Positions 8,676 to 16,744 of a DNA stretch of 41,379 nt are shown here, one piece after another. The stretch comes from Deltaproteobacteria bacterium (GTDB taxonomy: Bacteria; Myxococcota_A; UBA9160; JAJDAL01). The DNA is taken from the NCBI GenBank assembly GCA_029261875.1, contig JAJDAL010000033.1, positions 207,830 through 249,208 of the forward strand. The letters run 5' to 3'. How positions within the stretch are numbered: position 1 is the first letter of the stretch; each line of letters opens with the position of its first letter. A program made the position numbers and the translations under genes. The notes under the pieces were generated by a model. It was given only the letters and a program-made list of their open reading frames with translations. It did not search any database and was not told where the DNA came from.

Positions 8676-9503
8676 TTACCGGTACCCGTGCTCATCGCCG
8701 GGAAACTTGCGGTTGACCACTTCCTCGATGTATTGACGCGCCGCCTGGGACGCCACCGCACCGAGGTTGGCGAATTGCTTGACGAAGCTGGGCGCCCAGT
8801 CCGAGAGTCCGAGCATGTCGTGCATGACGAGCACTTGCGCGTCGCAGTCAACGCCGGCGCCGATGCCGATGGTGGGGATCTCGAGTTCCGACGTGATCTG
8901 GGTCGCCAGCTCCGTGGGCATGCCCTCGAGCACCACCGCGAAGGCCCCGGCGACCTCGACCGCCTTGGCGTCGGCGAGCACGCGCTCGCGTTCGGAATCG
9001 GTTCTCCCCTGGACGCGATAGCCCCCCATGCGATGAATCGATTGCGGGGTCAATCCGACGTGGCCCATGACGGGAATATCGGCGGCCACGATTCGCTCGA
9101 TGGTGGTCGCCATCGCGACGCCGCCTTCGAGCTTCACCGCATGGGCGCCGCCCTCTTTCACCAAGCGAATGGCATTGCGCAGCGCGTCTTCGGGGGAGAC
9201 CTGATACGACCCGAACGGCATGTCCCCGACTACCATGGCGCGGCGTACTCCACGGGCCACCAGGCGCGTGTGATAGACGACGTCATCCAGGGTGACGGGA
9301 AGCGTGGTGTCCTCGCCTTGAACCACATTTCCGAGTGAGTCCCCCACCAGCAGCACGTCGACACCCGCTTCGTCGAAGATGCGGGCAAAGGTGAAGTCGT
9401 AGGCGGTGAGCATCGAGAAGGGCTCGTGGCGGCGTTTTCGCGCCGCCAGAGATCGTTGGGTGACTCGGTGTTCGCGTTGCGATTTGGCCGTGACGGTGGA
9501 CAT
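8676..9503 (-). CDS. panB: 3-methyl-2-oxobutanoate hydroxymethyltransferase PanB
   Basis: A 275-residue cytoplasmic enzyme that converts 2-oxoisovalerate to ketopantoate using methylene-tetrahydrofolate. Motifs are MLTAYDF (31-37), LLVGDSLGNV (51-60, metal ligand Asp54), VGDMPFGSY (92-100, Asp94), KLEGG (124-128) and VLEGMP (191-196, catalytic-type Glu193). The ATG at 9503 is preferred over the longer frame because GGAG lies 7 nt upstream and families start near here. It is the first gene of panBCD and is preceded by a terminator-containing leader or small-RNA region. Confidence 0.97.
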   Translation of the reverse strand: MSTVTAKSQREHRVTQRSLAARKRRHEPFSMLTAYDFTFARIFDEAGVDVLLVGDSLGNVVQGEDTTLPVTLDDVVYHTRLVARGVRRAMVVGDMPFGSYQVSPEDALRNAIRLVKEGGAHAVKLEGGVAMATTIERIVAADIPVMGHVGLTPQSIHRMGGYRVQGRTDSERERVLADAKAVEVAGAFAVVLEGMPTELATQITSELEIPTIGIGAGVDCDAQVLVMHDMLGLSDWAPSFVKQFANLGAVASQAARQYIEEVVNRKFPGDEHGYR

Positions 9504-9534
9504 TGGGGGTCTCCGCGCTCCCGCTGCGATCGAC

Positions 9535-9549
9535 CGTTTCCCGGAAACG
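9535..9549. promoter_or_regulatory. Inverted repeat upstream of panB
   Basis: CGTTTCC-C-GGAAACG is a perfect 7-1-7 dyad about 32 nt upstream of the panB start, downstream of the terminator. Its size and symmetry suit a repressor operator; no regulator is identified. Confidence 0.35.
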
Positions 9550-9566
9550 CGAGCCGTTCCTAGAAC

Positions 9567-9599
9567 AAAAAAACGCCTGCCGTTGAACCAACGGAGGCG
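9567..9599 (-). terminator. Intrinsic terminator upstream of panB
   Basis: On the minus strand a stem of 5 + 6 base pairs (CGCCT/AGGCG and CCGTTG/CAACGG, one bulge, loop GTT) is followed immediately by seven Ts. It would end transcripts coming from 9.6-9.8 kb before they reach panB. Confidence 0.85.
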
Positions 9600-9773
9600 C
9601 AAATACCCGCTTAACGCGGCGCTACCTTGCTTGGCCCCCGTCTCGGTCCCGAAGGATCCGAGCGATTTGTTTGGGCGTTCTAGGTGACGCTTCTGTTTCC
9701 AGGCGCCTCTGGTCGAGGGCCCGGGTGGCTAGGGGTTCGATGGGGATCGCACTGTACGATTCCCCTCGTCAGC
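9567..9773 (-). ncRNA. Candidate structured small RNA or leader RNA (about 205 nt), unidentified
   Basis: The 321-nt gap between panB and the upstream gene holds no plausible ORF but several RNA-like elements on the minus strand. These are a promoter (TTGACC-18-TACTCT), a hairpin at 9742-9765, a hairpin with a C(UUCG)G tetraloop at 9642-9662, a small hairpin at 9607-9619 and a terminator at 9567-9599. A 7-nt GAGGCGC (9703-9709) can also pair with the 5' arm of the terminator (9594-9600), an antiterminator-like alternative. Size and layout fit either a free-standing small RNA (6S-sized) or an attenuator for panBCD. I cannot match it to a family by eye. Confidence 0.5.
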
Positions 9774-9779
9774 TCCAAA

Positions 9780-9809
9780 AGAGTACCCCGAGGCCGAGGA
9801 AGGGGTCAA
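9780..9809 (-). promoter_or_regulatory. Sigma-70-type promoter for the candidate RNA
   Basis: The minus strand reads TTGACC (9809-9804), an 18-nt spacer, then TACTCT (9785-9780). The predicted start is near 9773. It lies just after the stop of the upstream hypothetical gene. Confidence 0.55.
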
Positions 9810-9824
9810 GCGCGCCTCTGGGGC

Positions 9825-10118
9825 TCAGGATCGGCCCTTGCCGACCGCTTCGAGACGATCCCGAACCGCAGGAGGGAGATAGCGGCCTTCGAGCACAGAA
9901 GCTGCGTGCTGCTGAAGGGCACCGGCCATCACCTCCACCTGGTCCTCGACCGGGTCCACAGCCGCCAAAACCACCCACAATTGGCCCCGCACGCGGCAGA
10001 CCGCACTCTGGGCCGGCGGCTCACCATCCCGCGCTGAACCCCGCGGGAGCACCCGAACATCGATCTCGGCGATGCGCGCCAATTCGACCAAGGCATCGAG
10101 CATTTCCTCACTCGTCAC
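9825..10118 (-). CDS. Hypothetical small protein downstream of ksgA
   Basis: A 97-residue soluble, acidic protein; I do not recognise the family. It begins TSEEMLDALVELARIAEI, a helix of alternating acidic and hydrophobic residues, has a central hydrophobic strand (GQLWVVLAAVD) and ends in a charged helix with ALQQHAASVLEGRYLPPAVR. The GTG at 10118 overlaps the ksgA stop (GTGA), so it is probably translated with ksgA. The same frame is open much further upstream, but that part lies under ksgA. It may be an accessory of the tsaD-ksgA operon; no function can be assigned. Confidence 0.7.
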   Translation of the reverse strand: MTSEEMLDALVELARIAEIDVRVLPRGSARDGEPPAQSAVCRVRGQLWVVLAAVDPVEDQVEVMAGALQQHAASVLEGRYLPPAVRDRLEAVGKGRS

Positions 10119-10963
10119 GGGCTGGCCTCCGGTTCCGGGAGCGATCGCAGCAATCCGACCCATTGCTCTGGAACCAGCACCTCGGCGCGAACCCGCGGGT
10201 CGAGTCCCAGACGTTCGAGTTGGTTTGCCAGCCACACTTTGTCTTTCACCAACCCGGCCCCCGCGACAGCGTTGACCAGGGTCTTGCGCCGCTGACCGAA
10301 GGCCGCCCGCACGAATCGTTCCATGGGATCCAATTCCCCAATTTCCAACAGCGGCTCCGCCAGGGGACGGAGATTGAGAAAGGTCGATGTAACCCGCGGC
10401 ATCGGGAAGAACACCTGGGGATGCAGATCGCAGACCCGGGTGACCGACGCGGTGAGCTGGTGGAGCACCGTCAGCGAGCTGTAGTCGCGGGAGCCCGGTG
10501 AAGCCAGGAGCCGCGTTGCGACTTCGCGTTGCACCATGACGGACCAACCCGTGAGGCGTTCGCGCTCTCCCACCAAGCGGCGCAACAAGGGTGCCGTCGA
10601 GACGTAGGGGAGATTCGCGACGACGCGAAAACGCGCCGCATCGCCCACCAGCGCGCGCCAATCGGCGGCCAGCGCATCCGTGTGCTCGAGGCGGACGTTC
10701 GCCGGAAGCAGCGCGCGCTCGCGCAACAAAGCAACCAATCCGGAGTCGATCTCGAGGGTCACGACGCGTTTTGCGCGCGCCGCCAGAGCGCAAGTGAGGA
10801 TTCCCAGCCCGGTGCCGATCTCGAGCACGATGTCGTCGGCGCCGACTCCCGATTTCTCCACGAGTCGCGCCGCCCAGGTCGCATCGACCAGAAAATTCTG
10901 ACCGAGGTCTTTGCGCGCCAGCAACCCGTGCTCGGCCAGGAGTTCGCGAACCCCCGCACTCAT
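10115..10963 (-). CDS. rsmA: 16S rRNA dimethyladenosine transferase KsgA/RsmA
   Basis: A 282-residue protein with the family's LGQNFL (20-25), the SAM-binding EIGTGLGILT (48-57) and the catalytic NLPY (117-120). It dimethylates two adjacent adenosines near the 3' end of 16S rRNA during late 30S assembly. The ATG at 10963 overlaps the tsaD stop (ATGA), and the KDLGQNFL segment is then at its usual distance from the start, so the upstream open frame is excluded. It is followed by a small coupled hypothetical gene. Confidence 0.97.
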   Translation of the reverse strand: MSAGVRELLAEHGLLARKDLGQNFLVDATWAARLVEKSGVGADDIVLEIGTGLGILTCALAARAKRVVTLEIDSGLVALLRERALLPANVRLEHTDALAADWRALVGDAARFRVVANLPYVSTAPLLRRLVGERERLTGWSVMVQREVATRLLASPGSRDYSSLTVLHQLTASVTRVCDLHPQVFFPMPRVTSTFLNLRPLAEPLLEIGELDPMERFVRAAFGQRRKTLVNAVAGAGLVKDKVWLANQLERLGLDPRVRAEVLVPEQWVGLLRSLPEPEASP

Positions 10964-11997
10964 TCCGGGTGTTGCGCTTTCCAAGGCGCGGTACCAAACG
11001 GCACGCGAGAGAAGGCATTCATGTCCAAGGCGTCGCGCTCGCCGCGCGCCAAGCGGCGCGCTCCGGCCGCCGCGATCATGGCGGCGTTGTCGGTGCAAAG
11101 TTCGAGAGGGGGAAAGAACACCGAGAATTGATCTCGCTGGGCCGCGCGGCCGAGCACCGAGCGCAAGCGCCGGTTGGCCGCGACGCCGCCCACCACGGCC
11201 ACGCGCGCAATGCCCTCTTCCGCCAGAGCGCGGCGCACGCGCGACACGAGGATGTCCGTCGCTGCCGCTTGGAAGGAAGCCGCCACGTCGGCGCGTACGC
11301 GCTCGTCGACCGGTGCGCGCTCTTCGACCGCGATCGCAACGGCGGTCTTGAGCCCGCTGTAGGAGAAATCGAGGCCGGGACTCGACGCCATGGGGCGCGG
11401 GAAAGCGAAGGCGGTCTCGTCGCCCTGCTCCGCCACCTGCGCGAGGGCGGGTCCACCGGGATACGGAAGCCCCAACAGCTTGGCCACTTTGTCGAACGCC
11501 TCCCCGACCGCATCGTCGCGCGTCTGGCCCAGCAGCGTCGGAGGGGCATCGGCCTCGATGCGATAGAGCGCCGTATGGCCGCCGGAAACCACCAGGCCGA
11601 CATAGGGGGCCACGAGCGTTTCATCGGCGATTTCGGCCGCGGCCAGGTGGCCTTCGAGGTGATGAACCCCAACCGCGGGGACATTCAAACGAAACGCCAG
11701 CGCTTTACCGAAACAAAGGCCCACGAGGAGCGAACCGATCAGACCCGGGCCCGCGGTCACGGCGATGCCCGCCAGCGCATCGCTCGCAACGCCGGCTTGT
11801 TCGAGCGCAGCCTCGACGACTTGCGAAACCGTCCGCACGTGGTCGCGCGAAGCCAACTCCGGGACCACTCCGCCGTAGGGTCGGTGGACGCTTTCCTGGC
11901 TCTGGACCGCGCTCGAAAGAATTTCGCGACCGTCACGGACGACCGCCGCGGCCATTTCGTCGCAGGAACTCTCGATCCCGAGCACGAACTCGGGCAT
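10960..11997 (-). CDS. tsaD: tRNA N6-adenosine threonylcarbamoyltransferase TsaD
   Basis: A 345-residue Kae1/TsaD ASKHA-fold protein that transfers threonylcarbamoyl to A37 of ANN-decoding tRNAs. It has LGIESSCDE near the N-terminus, the metal-binding HHLEGH (112-117), the GLVVSGGHTALY nucleotide region (134-145), and GGVAANRRLR and DNAAMIAAAG near the end. Starting at the ATG at 11997 gives the usual short N-terminus; a GTG at 12009 would add four residues. Neither has a clear Shine-Dalgarno. First gene of a tsaD-rsmA-hypothetical operon. Confidence 0.97.
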   Translation of the reverse strand: MPEFVLGIESSCDEMAAAVVRDGREILSSAVQSQESVHRPYGGVVPELASRDHVRTVSQVVEAALEQAGVASDALAGIAVTAGPGLIGSLLVGLCFGKALAFRLNVPAVGVHHLEGHLAAAEIADETLVAPYVGLVVSGGHTALYRIEADAPPTLLGQTRDDAVGEAFDKVAKLLGLPYPGGPALAQVAEQGDETAFAFPRPMASSPGLDFSYSGLKTAVAIAVEERAPVDERVRADVAASFQAAATDILVSRVRRALAEEGIARVAVVGGVAANRRLRSVLGRAAQRDQFSVFFPPLELCTDNAAMIAAAGARRLARGERDALDMNAFSRVPFGTAPWKAQHPE

Positions 11998-12056
11998 GGC
12001 TTCATTCACAAGGGGAAAGGTAGTGGACTTCGGGAGCGGAGCCGAAAGGCGCCCGG

Positions 12057-12419
12057 CTACCCGGCGCGGCGCTCGATTTTTTCTTGCTCGGCCTTGCAGT
12101 CGATGCAGAGCTCGGCCACCGGACGCGCTTCCAGGCGCTTGATTCCGATGTCCTCACCACAGTTCTCGCACTCGCCGAAATCGCCGTCTTCGATCTTCTT
12201 GAGCGCACCGTCGATCTTGTTCAGAAGACCTCGCTCGCGCTCGCGCAAGCGGCCGATGAAGGAGAGCCCTTGCTCCGAAGATGCCGTGTCGATCTCGTCG
12301 GGGAAATCGTCCGGATCCAGGTGGATATCGCCCGAAAGCGTACGGGCGGCGTTCCCCATCAGCTGTTCTCGCTGTGCGATGAGGATCTTCCGAAATCTTT
12401 CAAGATCGCGTTTTCTCAA
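12057..12419 (-). CDS. DksA/TraR-family zinc-finger regulator
   Basis: A 120-residue protein with a coiled-coil whose tip carries the DksA-type D-x-x-D-x-A motif (Asp41, Asp44, Ala46 in DEIDTAS). It also has a four-Cys zinc finger (Cys84, Cys87, Cys105, Cys108). Such proteins bind the RNA polymerase secondary channel and, with ppGpp, tune rRNA and stress promoters. The TTG at 12419 is preferred: it gives the MRKRDLERF-type N-terminus usual in delta lineages. An ATG at 12452 would add 11 residues rich in Gly and Cys. It sits between cpoB and tsaD. Confidence 0.88.
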   Translation of the reverse strand: MRKRDLERFRKILIAQREQLMGNAARTLSGDIHLDPDDFPDEIDTASSEQGLSFIGRLRERERGLLNKIDGALKKIEDGDFGECENCGEDIGIKRLEARPVAELCIDCKAEQEKIERRAG

Positions 12420-12526
12420 TGTCCCCGCCTTGCATCCGCTCCCAAGCGGCATCTTGGACCGGGCGCTTATCGGTCCGCACCCGAAAAACTTTATCCCATC
12501 TTTCCTGCTCCGAACCGCCTCTACGC

Positions 12527-13306
12527 CTAACTCGATTGGAGCAAATCGAGCTGGCGTTTCGCCTCTGCTCCCCGGGGCGACTTCGGGTATTCCGCCAGAA
12601 TCCGTTCGAACGCTTTGCTGGCCGCCTTGTTGTAACCCGGGCCCAACCGAAGCAGCGCTTCTCCCTGGCGGTAGAGAGCATCTGCCGCCTTTCCACTTCC
12701 CGAGTATCGGGACACGACATCATCGAAGCGGAGAATCGCTGTCTTGTAGTCCCCTTGCTTGAAATAACAGTCGGCCATCCAATACGCCGCATCGTCCGCA
12801 TAGGCGGAAGCGCCATAGGTTTGCAGAAACTCGCGAAAGCGTCCAATGCAGTTTTCCGTGTCTCCGGAGCGCCAAGCCGAGTACGCGGAACGGTACGCTT
12901 CGACCTCCGCGGGCGTGCTTCCGGCCTCGACCGGAACGTCGAGCTTGGCTTCGGGCTGGCCGACCCGGGGGGGCGCCGACGGGGGCACGGAGCCGTCCGG
13001 AGCCCCTTGCGCGGCAGCGGCGCCGCGCGCGGCGCGGGCCTCCTGAAGCGCCAGAGACGCTTCGTGTTGCGCCACTTCGACGTTCCCCCGCAATGCGCTC
13101 AATTCCTCGCTGAGGCTATCGACCCGGGACACCAGGTCCGCGAGATGCTCGCCTTGGCCCGCGCCACTTTCGCGCGCGCGCTTGAGCTTCACCACCTCGC
13201 GTTCGAGTTTTCGATAGTCCGAAACGCTCACGCACCCAAGCAACGGTACGAGCAACACGACCCAAACCGCAGGTGTGCGAAACACGCTTTGCAATGACAC
13301 AGCCAT
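12527..13306 (-). CDS. cpoB: Tol-Pal accessory lipoprotein CpoB (YbgF)
   Basis: A 259-residue protein with a lipobox LLGC (Cys25), a coiled-coil region (about 30-95), an Ala/Pro-rich linker and three TPR-like repeats (about 130-250) with motifs such as AYWMADCYFKQGDYKTAI. CpoB coordinates outer-membrane constriction with septal peptidoglycan synthesis through TolA and PBP1B. E. coli CpoB is soluble and periplasmic, whereas this one has a lipobox. The ATG at 13306 has AGGGGG just upstream. It follows tolB by 48 nt; no pal gene lies between them. Confidence 0.9.
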   Translation of the reverse strand: MAVSLQSVFRTPAVWVVLLVPLLGCVSVSDYRKLEREVVKLKRARESGAGQGEHLADLVSRVDSLSEELSALRGNVEVAQHEASLALQEARAARGAAAAQGAPDGSVPPSAPPRVGQPEAKLDVPVEAGSTPAEVEAYRSAYSAWRSGDTENCIGRFREFLQTYGASAYADDAAYWMADCYFKQGDYKTAILRFDDVVSRYSGSGKAADALYRQGEALLRLGPGYNKAASKAFERILAEYPKSPRGAEAKRQLDLLQSS

Positions 13307-13354
13307 TCCCCCTCTTCGAAGAACGCGGATCGATTCGGGTCCGCGGTCCGGTGC

Positions 13355-14698
13355 CTATTTCCCGTAGGGACCCCACGAAGGATTCGTGTTGTCCCCGGCG
13401 CTTCGGGTCAAGCGCCGAATGTTATCGCCCGCCAGGTCCGTCACAAAGATGTCCGCCCGCCCCCGACGGGTCGAGCTGAAGGCCAACAATCGACTGTCGG
13501 GCGACCAGCTCGGATGCTCGTCGCTGCGCGGATGGGAGACGAGCGGAAAGTTCACGGCTCCGTCGGGGTCGATCAGCCAGATGTCGAACTGACCCTGCAG
13601 ACGCGATTCGTATGCGATCCAGCGTCCGTCCGGCGACCAGGCGGGATGGGTGTTGTAGGCACCTTGGAATGTGAGACGGCGCGTGTTGCTGCCATCGGAA
13701 TCCATCAAGTAGATCTGGGGCGCACCGGAGCGGTCGGAAACGTAGGCGATGCGTTTGCCGTCCGGAGACCAGCTGGGCGAGATGTCGATGTTGCGATTCT
13801 CGGTCAAACGGTCCAGTCGCTTGCCGTCCTTGCGAACCGTGAAGATTTCCGCAGCACCGTTCGCGGACATCACGACCGCCAAACGCTTGCCCTCCGGATC
13901 GAACACCGCCCGGTATTGGGGCGCCCCGCCCATGAGCCCGCCCAGGATTCGCCCCGGGGACCCACCGCCGCGCGCCAGCAGAAACAAACCCGGGCGACGT
14001 TTTTCCCGGTAGGAGGTGTAGACGATGGAACGCCCGTCGGGCGCCCAGGAGGGAAAGGTATTGATCGACTTGTTGTGCGTGGCCTGGCGAACGTTCCCGC
14101 CGTCGGCATCCATCACGAAGATCTCGCGATTTCCCGGGCGACTCGAAACGAAGGTGATTTCCGTGGCGGAGACGCCGCGGCTGCCCGTAAATGCACCGAC
14201 GATGTCGTCGGCGATGCGCTTCGCGATCTCGGATTCCTTGTCGGGCCCACCGCGGTAGCGTTTGCGGATCAGCTTGCGGCAACTCCTTGCCACGTCGCGC
14301 ACCCGGAATTCGACCACCAGGTCCGATTTCCCGATCCCGAGTTTCGTTTCGCTGCGAATCTCGCCCTGGACGAGGGCGTCGGCCCCGATCTGGCTCCAAT
14401 CCCCACACGCAAACGCGAGGTCTTCGTCGAGGGATGGCGTTTGGTCGGCGCCCAGGAATGCGATGGGATCCAGGGGACGAAACAACGACGAGAACTCGAG
14501 CGCCGTGCCGATCTTCTCGCGCAGGCGCGCGCTGGCGTCCTCGGTCGTCCCGGCGAAGCGTTGAATCGCCACCCGATAGACCCGTGCCGAGGGATCCGTA
14601 ACGATGACCGGCGGCTTGCCCTGGGCGAAAGCCACCGGGGACAACAGGCAGGCCAGCGCTGCGATCGCGGCGAGCGCAGCGGAAAGGAACGGGTTCAA
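13355..14698 (-). CDS. tolB: Tol-Pal system beta-propeller protein TolB
   Basis: A 447-residue periplasmic protein. It has a signal peptide ending near AFA-QG (about residue 26), the TolB N-terminal domain (about 40-170) and six WD40-like propeller repeats with motifs such as EITFVSSRPGNREIFVMDADG and SPSWSPDGKRIAYVSDRSG. TolB links the energised TolQRA complex to Pal at the outer membrane. The start is TTG at 14698, which overlaps the tolA stop as TTGA. Confidence 0.96.
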   Translation of the reverse strand: MNPFLSAALAAIAALACLLSPVAFAQGKPPVIVTDPSARVYRVAIQRFAGTTEDASARLREKIGTALEFSSLFRPLDPIAFLGADQTPSLDEDLAFACGDWSQIGADALVQGEIRSETKLGIGKSDLVVEFRVRDVARSCRKLIRKRYRGGPDKESEIAKRIADDIVGAFTGSRGVSATEITFVSSRPGNREIFVMDADGGNVRQATHNKSINTFPSWAPDGRSIVYTSYREKRRPGLFLLARGGGSPGRILGGLMGGAPQYRAVFDPEGKRLAVVMSANGAAEIFTVRKDGKRLDRLTENRNIDISPSWSPDGKRIAYVSDRSGAPQIYLMDSDGSNTRRLTFQGAYNTHPAWSPDGRWIAYESRLQGQFDIWLIDPDGAVNFPLVSHPRSDEHPSWSPDSRLLAFSSTRRGRADIFVTDLAGDNIRRLTRSAGDNTNPSWGPYGK

Positions 14699-15459
14699 TA
14701 GGAATCCTCCGGGCGAAAGACGAAATCCCAGCGACCCGCTTGGGGCGGTGCCGGGAGTGGACTCGCTTTGGAAATGGCGCGCGTGACACTTTCGTCATAC
14801 CACGGATTCCCGGACGAGCGTTCGATCCGGGGCGAACCGATCACGTTCCCCGCCGCATCCAGCTCTACGGCCACATAGGCCTCCAGGGGTTGTAGTCGAA
14901 ACCCCGGTGGCAACACCCAGGCGTTGCGGACGTGAATTCGCGCATCACGCAACCAGGCCGCCACTTCGGGCGGAACCCGCACCCCCGTGCGTCCCCCCCC
15001 TCCTTCGACGGGCGAGGCCGCCGCTGTCTTCACGGGTTCCGGCGGCGGCTCTTCTTCGCCCGCTTCGGCGCGCAGTTGATCGAGCAGGTCGTCGTACTCG
15101 ACCTCCTTCTCCTTGGGTTTGGCCGGGGCCGGCTTGGGTTTGGGGATCGCCGCCGGCGCCTCGGTCGGGAGCACAACCTTCTTGGCGACGGGCTTCGGCG
15201 GCGGCTTCGGTTTGGGCGGGGCCGGCGGTACGGGTTGGGGTTTCGGTTTGGGAGCGGCTTTCGGCTTGGGGGCCGGTGCTCCGGGCGGAGCGGAAACCAG
15301 GTCCACCGAGATGATTCCCGGCAGAGCGGGAGCCGAACTGGGGTTCGGCAGCGCAAAGAAGAGCCCCAGGACCAGCACGTGGCCCAGCGTGGAGAACAAC
15401 AAGAGGCGCCGCATTTCCGCGCGGCGCACCTCGTTCAGCGGATCGAGGGAGACGGTCAT
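14695..15459 (-). CDS. tolA: TolA/TonB-type energy transducer
   Basis: A 254-residue protein with a single N-terminal membrane anchor (about 19-36) and a long Pro/Lys/Ala-rich linker (about 55-115) that should span the periplasm. The C-terminal TonB_C/TolA-III-like domain is RIHVRNAWVLPPGFRLQPLE, VAVELDAAGNVIGSPRIERSSGNPWYDESVTRAI. It transmits proton-motive force from TolQR to TolB and Pal. Its place between tolR and tolB supports TolA rather than TonB. The linker is Pro-Lys-rich rather than a long Ala-rich helix, so it is TonB-like in style. Confidence 0.9.
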   Translation of the reverse strand: MTVSLDPLNEVRRAEMRRLLLFSTLGHVLVLGLFFALPNPSSAPALPGIISVDLVSAPPGAPAPKPKAAPKPKPQPVPPAPPKPKPPPKPVAKKVVLPTEAPAAIPKPKPAPAKPKEKEVEYDDLLDQLRAEAGEEEPPPEPVKTAAASPVEGGGGRTGVRVPPEVAAWLRDARIHVRNAWVLPPGFRLQPLEAYVAVELDAAGNVIGSPRIERSSGNPWYDESVTRAISKASPLPAPPQAGRWDFVFRPEDSY

Positions 15460-15503
15460 GGCTCACGAATGCCCATTCGAAGCCTTGGACTCGAAGCCGG
15501 CCA

Positions 15504-15908
15504 CTAGGATTCGGGCTCCGTCACCATGCCGAGCTTGGTCGCGCCGGCTTTGCGAGCCGCCGCCATGGCTTTCGCCACGACTCCGTACTCGACTTTGGTA
15601 TCGGCACGGAGGAACAGCTCTTTGGAGTCCCGCCCTTCGAAGATCGCCTGCAGCTTGGGTTCGAGTTCCGCCATGGGGACCTCGGTCCTTCCCACGAACA
15701 CCTTCCCGTCGGCTTGAACGCTCAATATCAGGGGTTCGTCGCGTACGCGCAGGGGCTGGGTCGTCGTATCGGGAAGGTCGACATCGATGCCCTGTTGCAT
15801 CATCGGAGCCGTCACCATGAAGATGATGAGCAACACCAACATCACGTCCACGAAGGGGGTGACGTTGATCTCCGAAAGCGGTCGATTGGGATCGGCGAGG
15901 CGCGGCAC
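15504..15908 (-). CDS. tolR: Biopolymer transport protein TolR (ExbD family)
   Basis: A 134-residue protein with one membrane span and the family signature INVTPFVDVMLVLLIIFMV (about 14-32). The conserved Asp21 is the protonatable residue of the ion channel. The periplasmic domain follows. The GTG at 15908 abuts the tolQ stop (TAG directly followed by GTG). It forms the proton-driven stator with TolQ and drives TolA. Confidence 0.95.
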   Translation of the reverse strand: MPRLADPNRPLSEINVTPFVDVMLVLLIIFMVTAPMMQQGIDVDLPDTTTQPLRVRDEPLILSVQADGKVFVGRTEVPMAELEPKLQAIFEGRDSKELFLRADTKVEYGVVAKAMAAARKAGATKLGMVTEPES

Positions 15909-16607
15909 CTAATTGCCCGGCGCTTCGCGAGCTGGCGCTGCACGCGACTGTCGCCGCAAGTCGGTCTCGTACTCGGCGGTGAAGACGTCGATCGCCGACG
16001 CGATTCCGCGCAGCTTGCCCACGAATTGGTTGTAGAAGATGGTGGCGGGAATGGCGGCCAACAGCCCCACCGCCGTCGCGATCAAGGCCTCGGCGATTCC
16101 CGGCGCCACCACGGCGAGGTTTGCGGAACCCGCGCGACCGATGCTTTCGAACGCTGTGATGATCCCAACCACCGTGCCGAACAACCCGATGAACGGCGTG
16201 GCACTGCCCGTCGTCGCCAGAAACGGCAGACCCCGTTCCAACCGCACGCCTTCGCGTGACGCGGTCCAATGGATCTGGCGCGCCAGGGCATCGACCTGCC
16301 CATCGTCGACACCGCGCCCGGCACCGTACTTGGCGACGCGGTTGAATTCCGCGTACCCCTTGAGGAATACCGCGGCCAGGGGACTCGATTCGCATTCGCG
16401 CGCCGCCCGATACGCGGCATCGAAGGAGCCCTCGCGATAGACCTCGAGGAACGCCTCGCTATCCTGTTCCGCTCGGCGCAGCTCGCGCCATTTCGAAACG
16501 ATCAATGCCCAGGACACGACCGAAAATACGGCGAGCAGGAGCAAGACCAGTTTTACCACCAACCCGGCCTGTGCGATGAGCCGGATGGTGTCGAGTTCAC
16601 CCCCCAA
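15909..16607 (-). CDS. tolQ: MotA/TolQ/ExbB channel protein TolQ
   Basis: A protein of about 232 residues with three membrane spans and the family signature ATTGSATPFIGLFGTVVGII. It forms the pentameric proton channel of the Tol motor. No ATG or GTG lies in frame near the N-terminus. The TTG at 16607 has a G-rich ribosome-binding stretch (GGGGGG, 6 nt upstream) and gives a normal N-terminus. Another TTG at 16646 is possible. First gene of tolQRAB-cpoB, divergent from pepA; no ybgC precedes it. Confidence 0.93.
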   Translation of the reverse strand: MGGELDTIRLIAQAGLVVKLVLLLLAVFSVVSWALIVSKWRELRRAEQDSEAFLEVYREGSFDAAYRAARECESSPLAAVFLKGYAEFNRVAKYGAGRGVDDGQVDALARQIHWTASREGVRLERGLPFLATTGSATPFIGLFGTVVGIITAFESIGRAGSANLAVVAPGIAEALIATAVGLLAAIPATIFYNQFVGKLRGIASAIDVFTAEYETDLRRQSRAAPAREAPGN

Positions 16608-16744
16608 AAGTCGCCCCCCATGGTCCTCTTGAGATCGAGGAACCAAAAGCTAGGAGCGCGACTGAAGATGCGCAAGAAAGGGCCCGGGGTGGGGGTTCAA
16701 TCGAGGCGGGATTTCAACCGATCGGAAAAGGACAGGGGGGTGTC

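Noticed and set aside
9567..9640. AAGGTAGCGCCGCG on the minus strand resembles the T-box consensus and precedes a terminator
   Set aside because: The UGGN bulge that pairs with the tRNA end reads UAGC, which cannot pair, and no specifier stem was recognised. Kept only as an unidentified RNA.
9567..9773. Possible 6S RNA, SRP RNA, RNase P RNA or tmRNA
   Set aside because: Size fits 6S, and TCACCTAGAAC recalls a 6S 3' segment, but I could not build the closing stem or central bubble. SRP, RNase P and tmRNA signature sequences are absent.
10969..12762. 597-codon plus-strand open frame
   Set aside because: Antisense shadow of tsaD, the dksA-like gene and cpoB; long antisense frames are expected in high-GC DNA.
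15001..15330. Repetitive Pro/Lys codons as a DNA repeat or CRISPR-like array
   Set aside because: The period is irregular and coding; it is the Pro/Lys-rich TolA linker.
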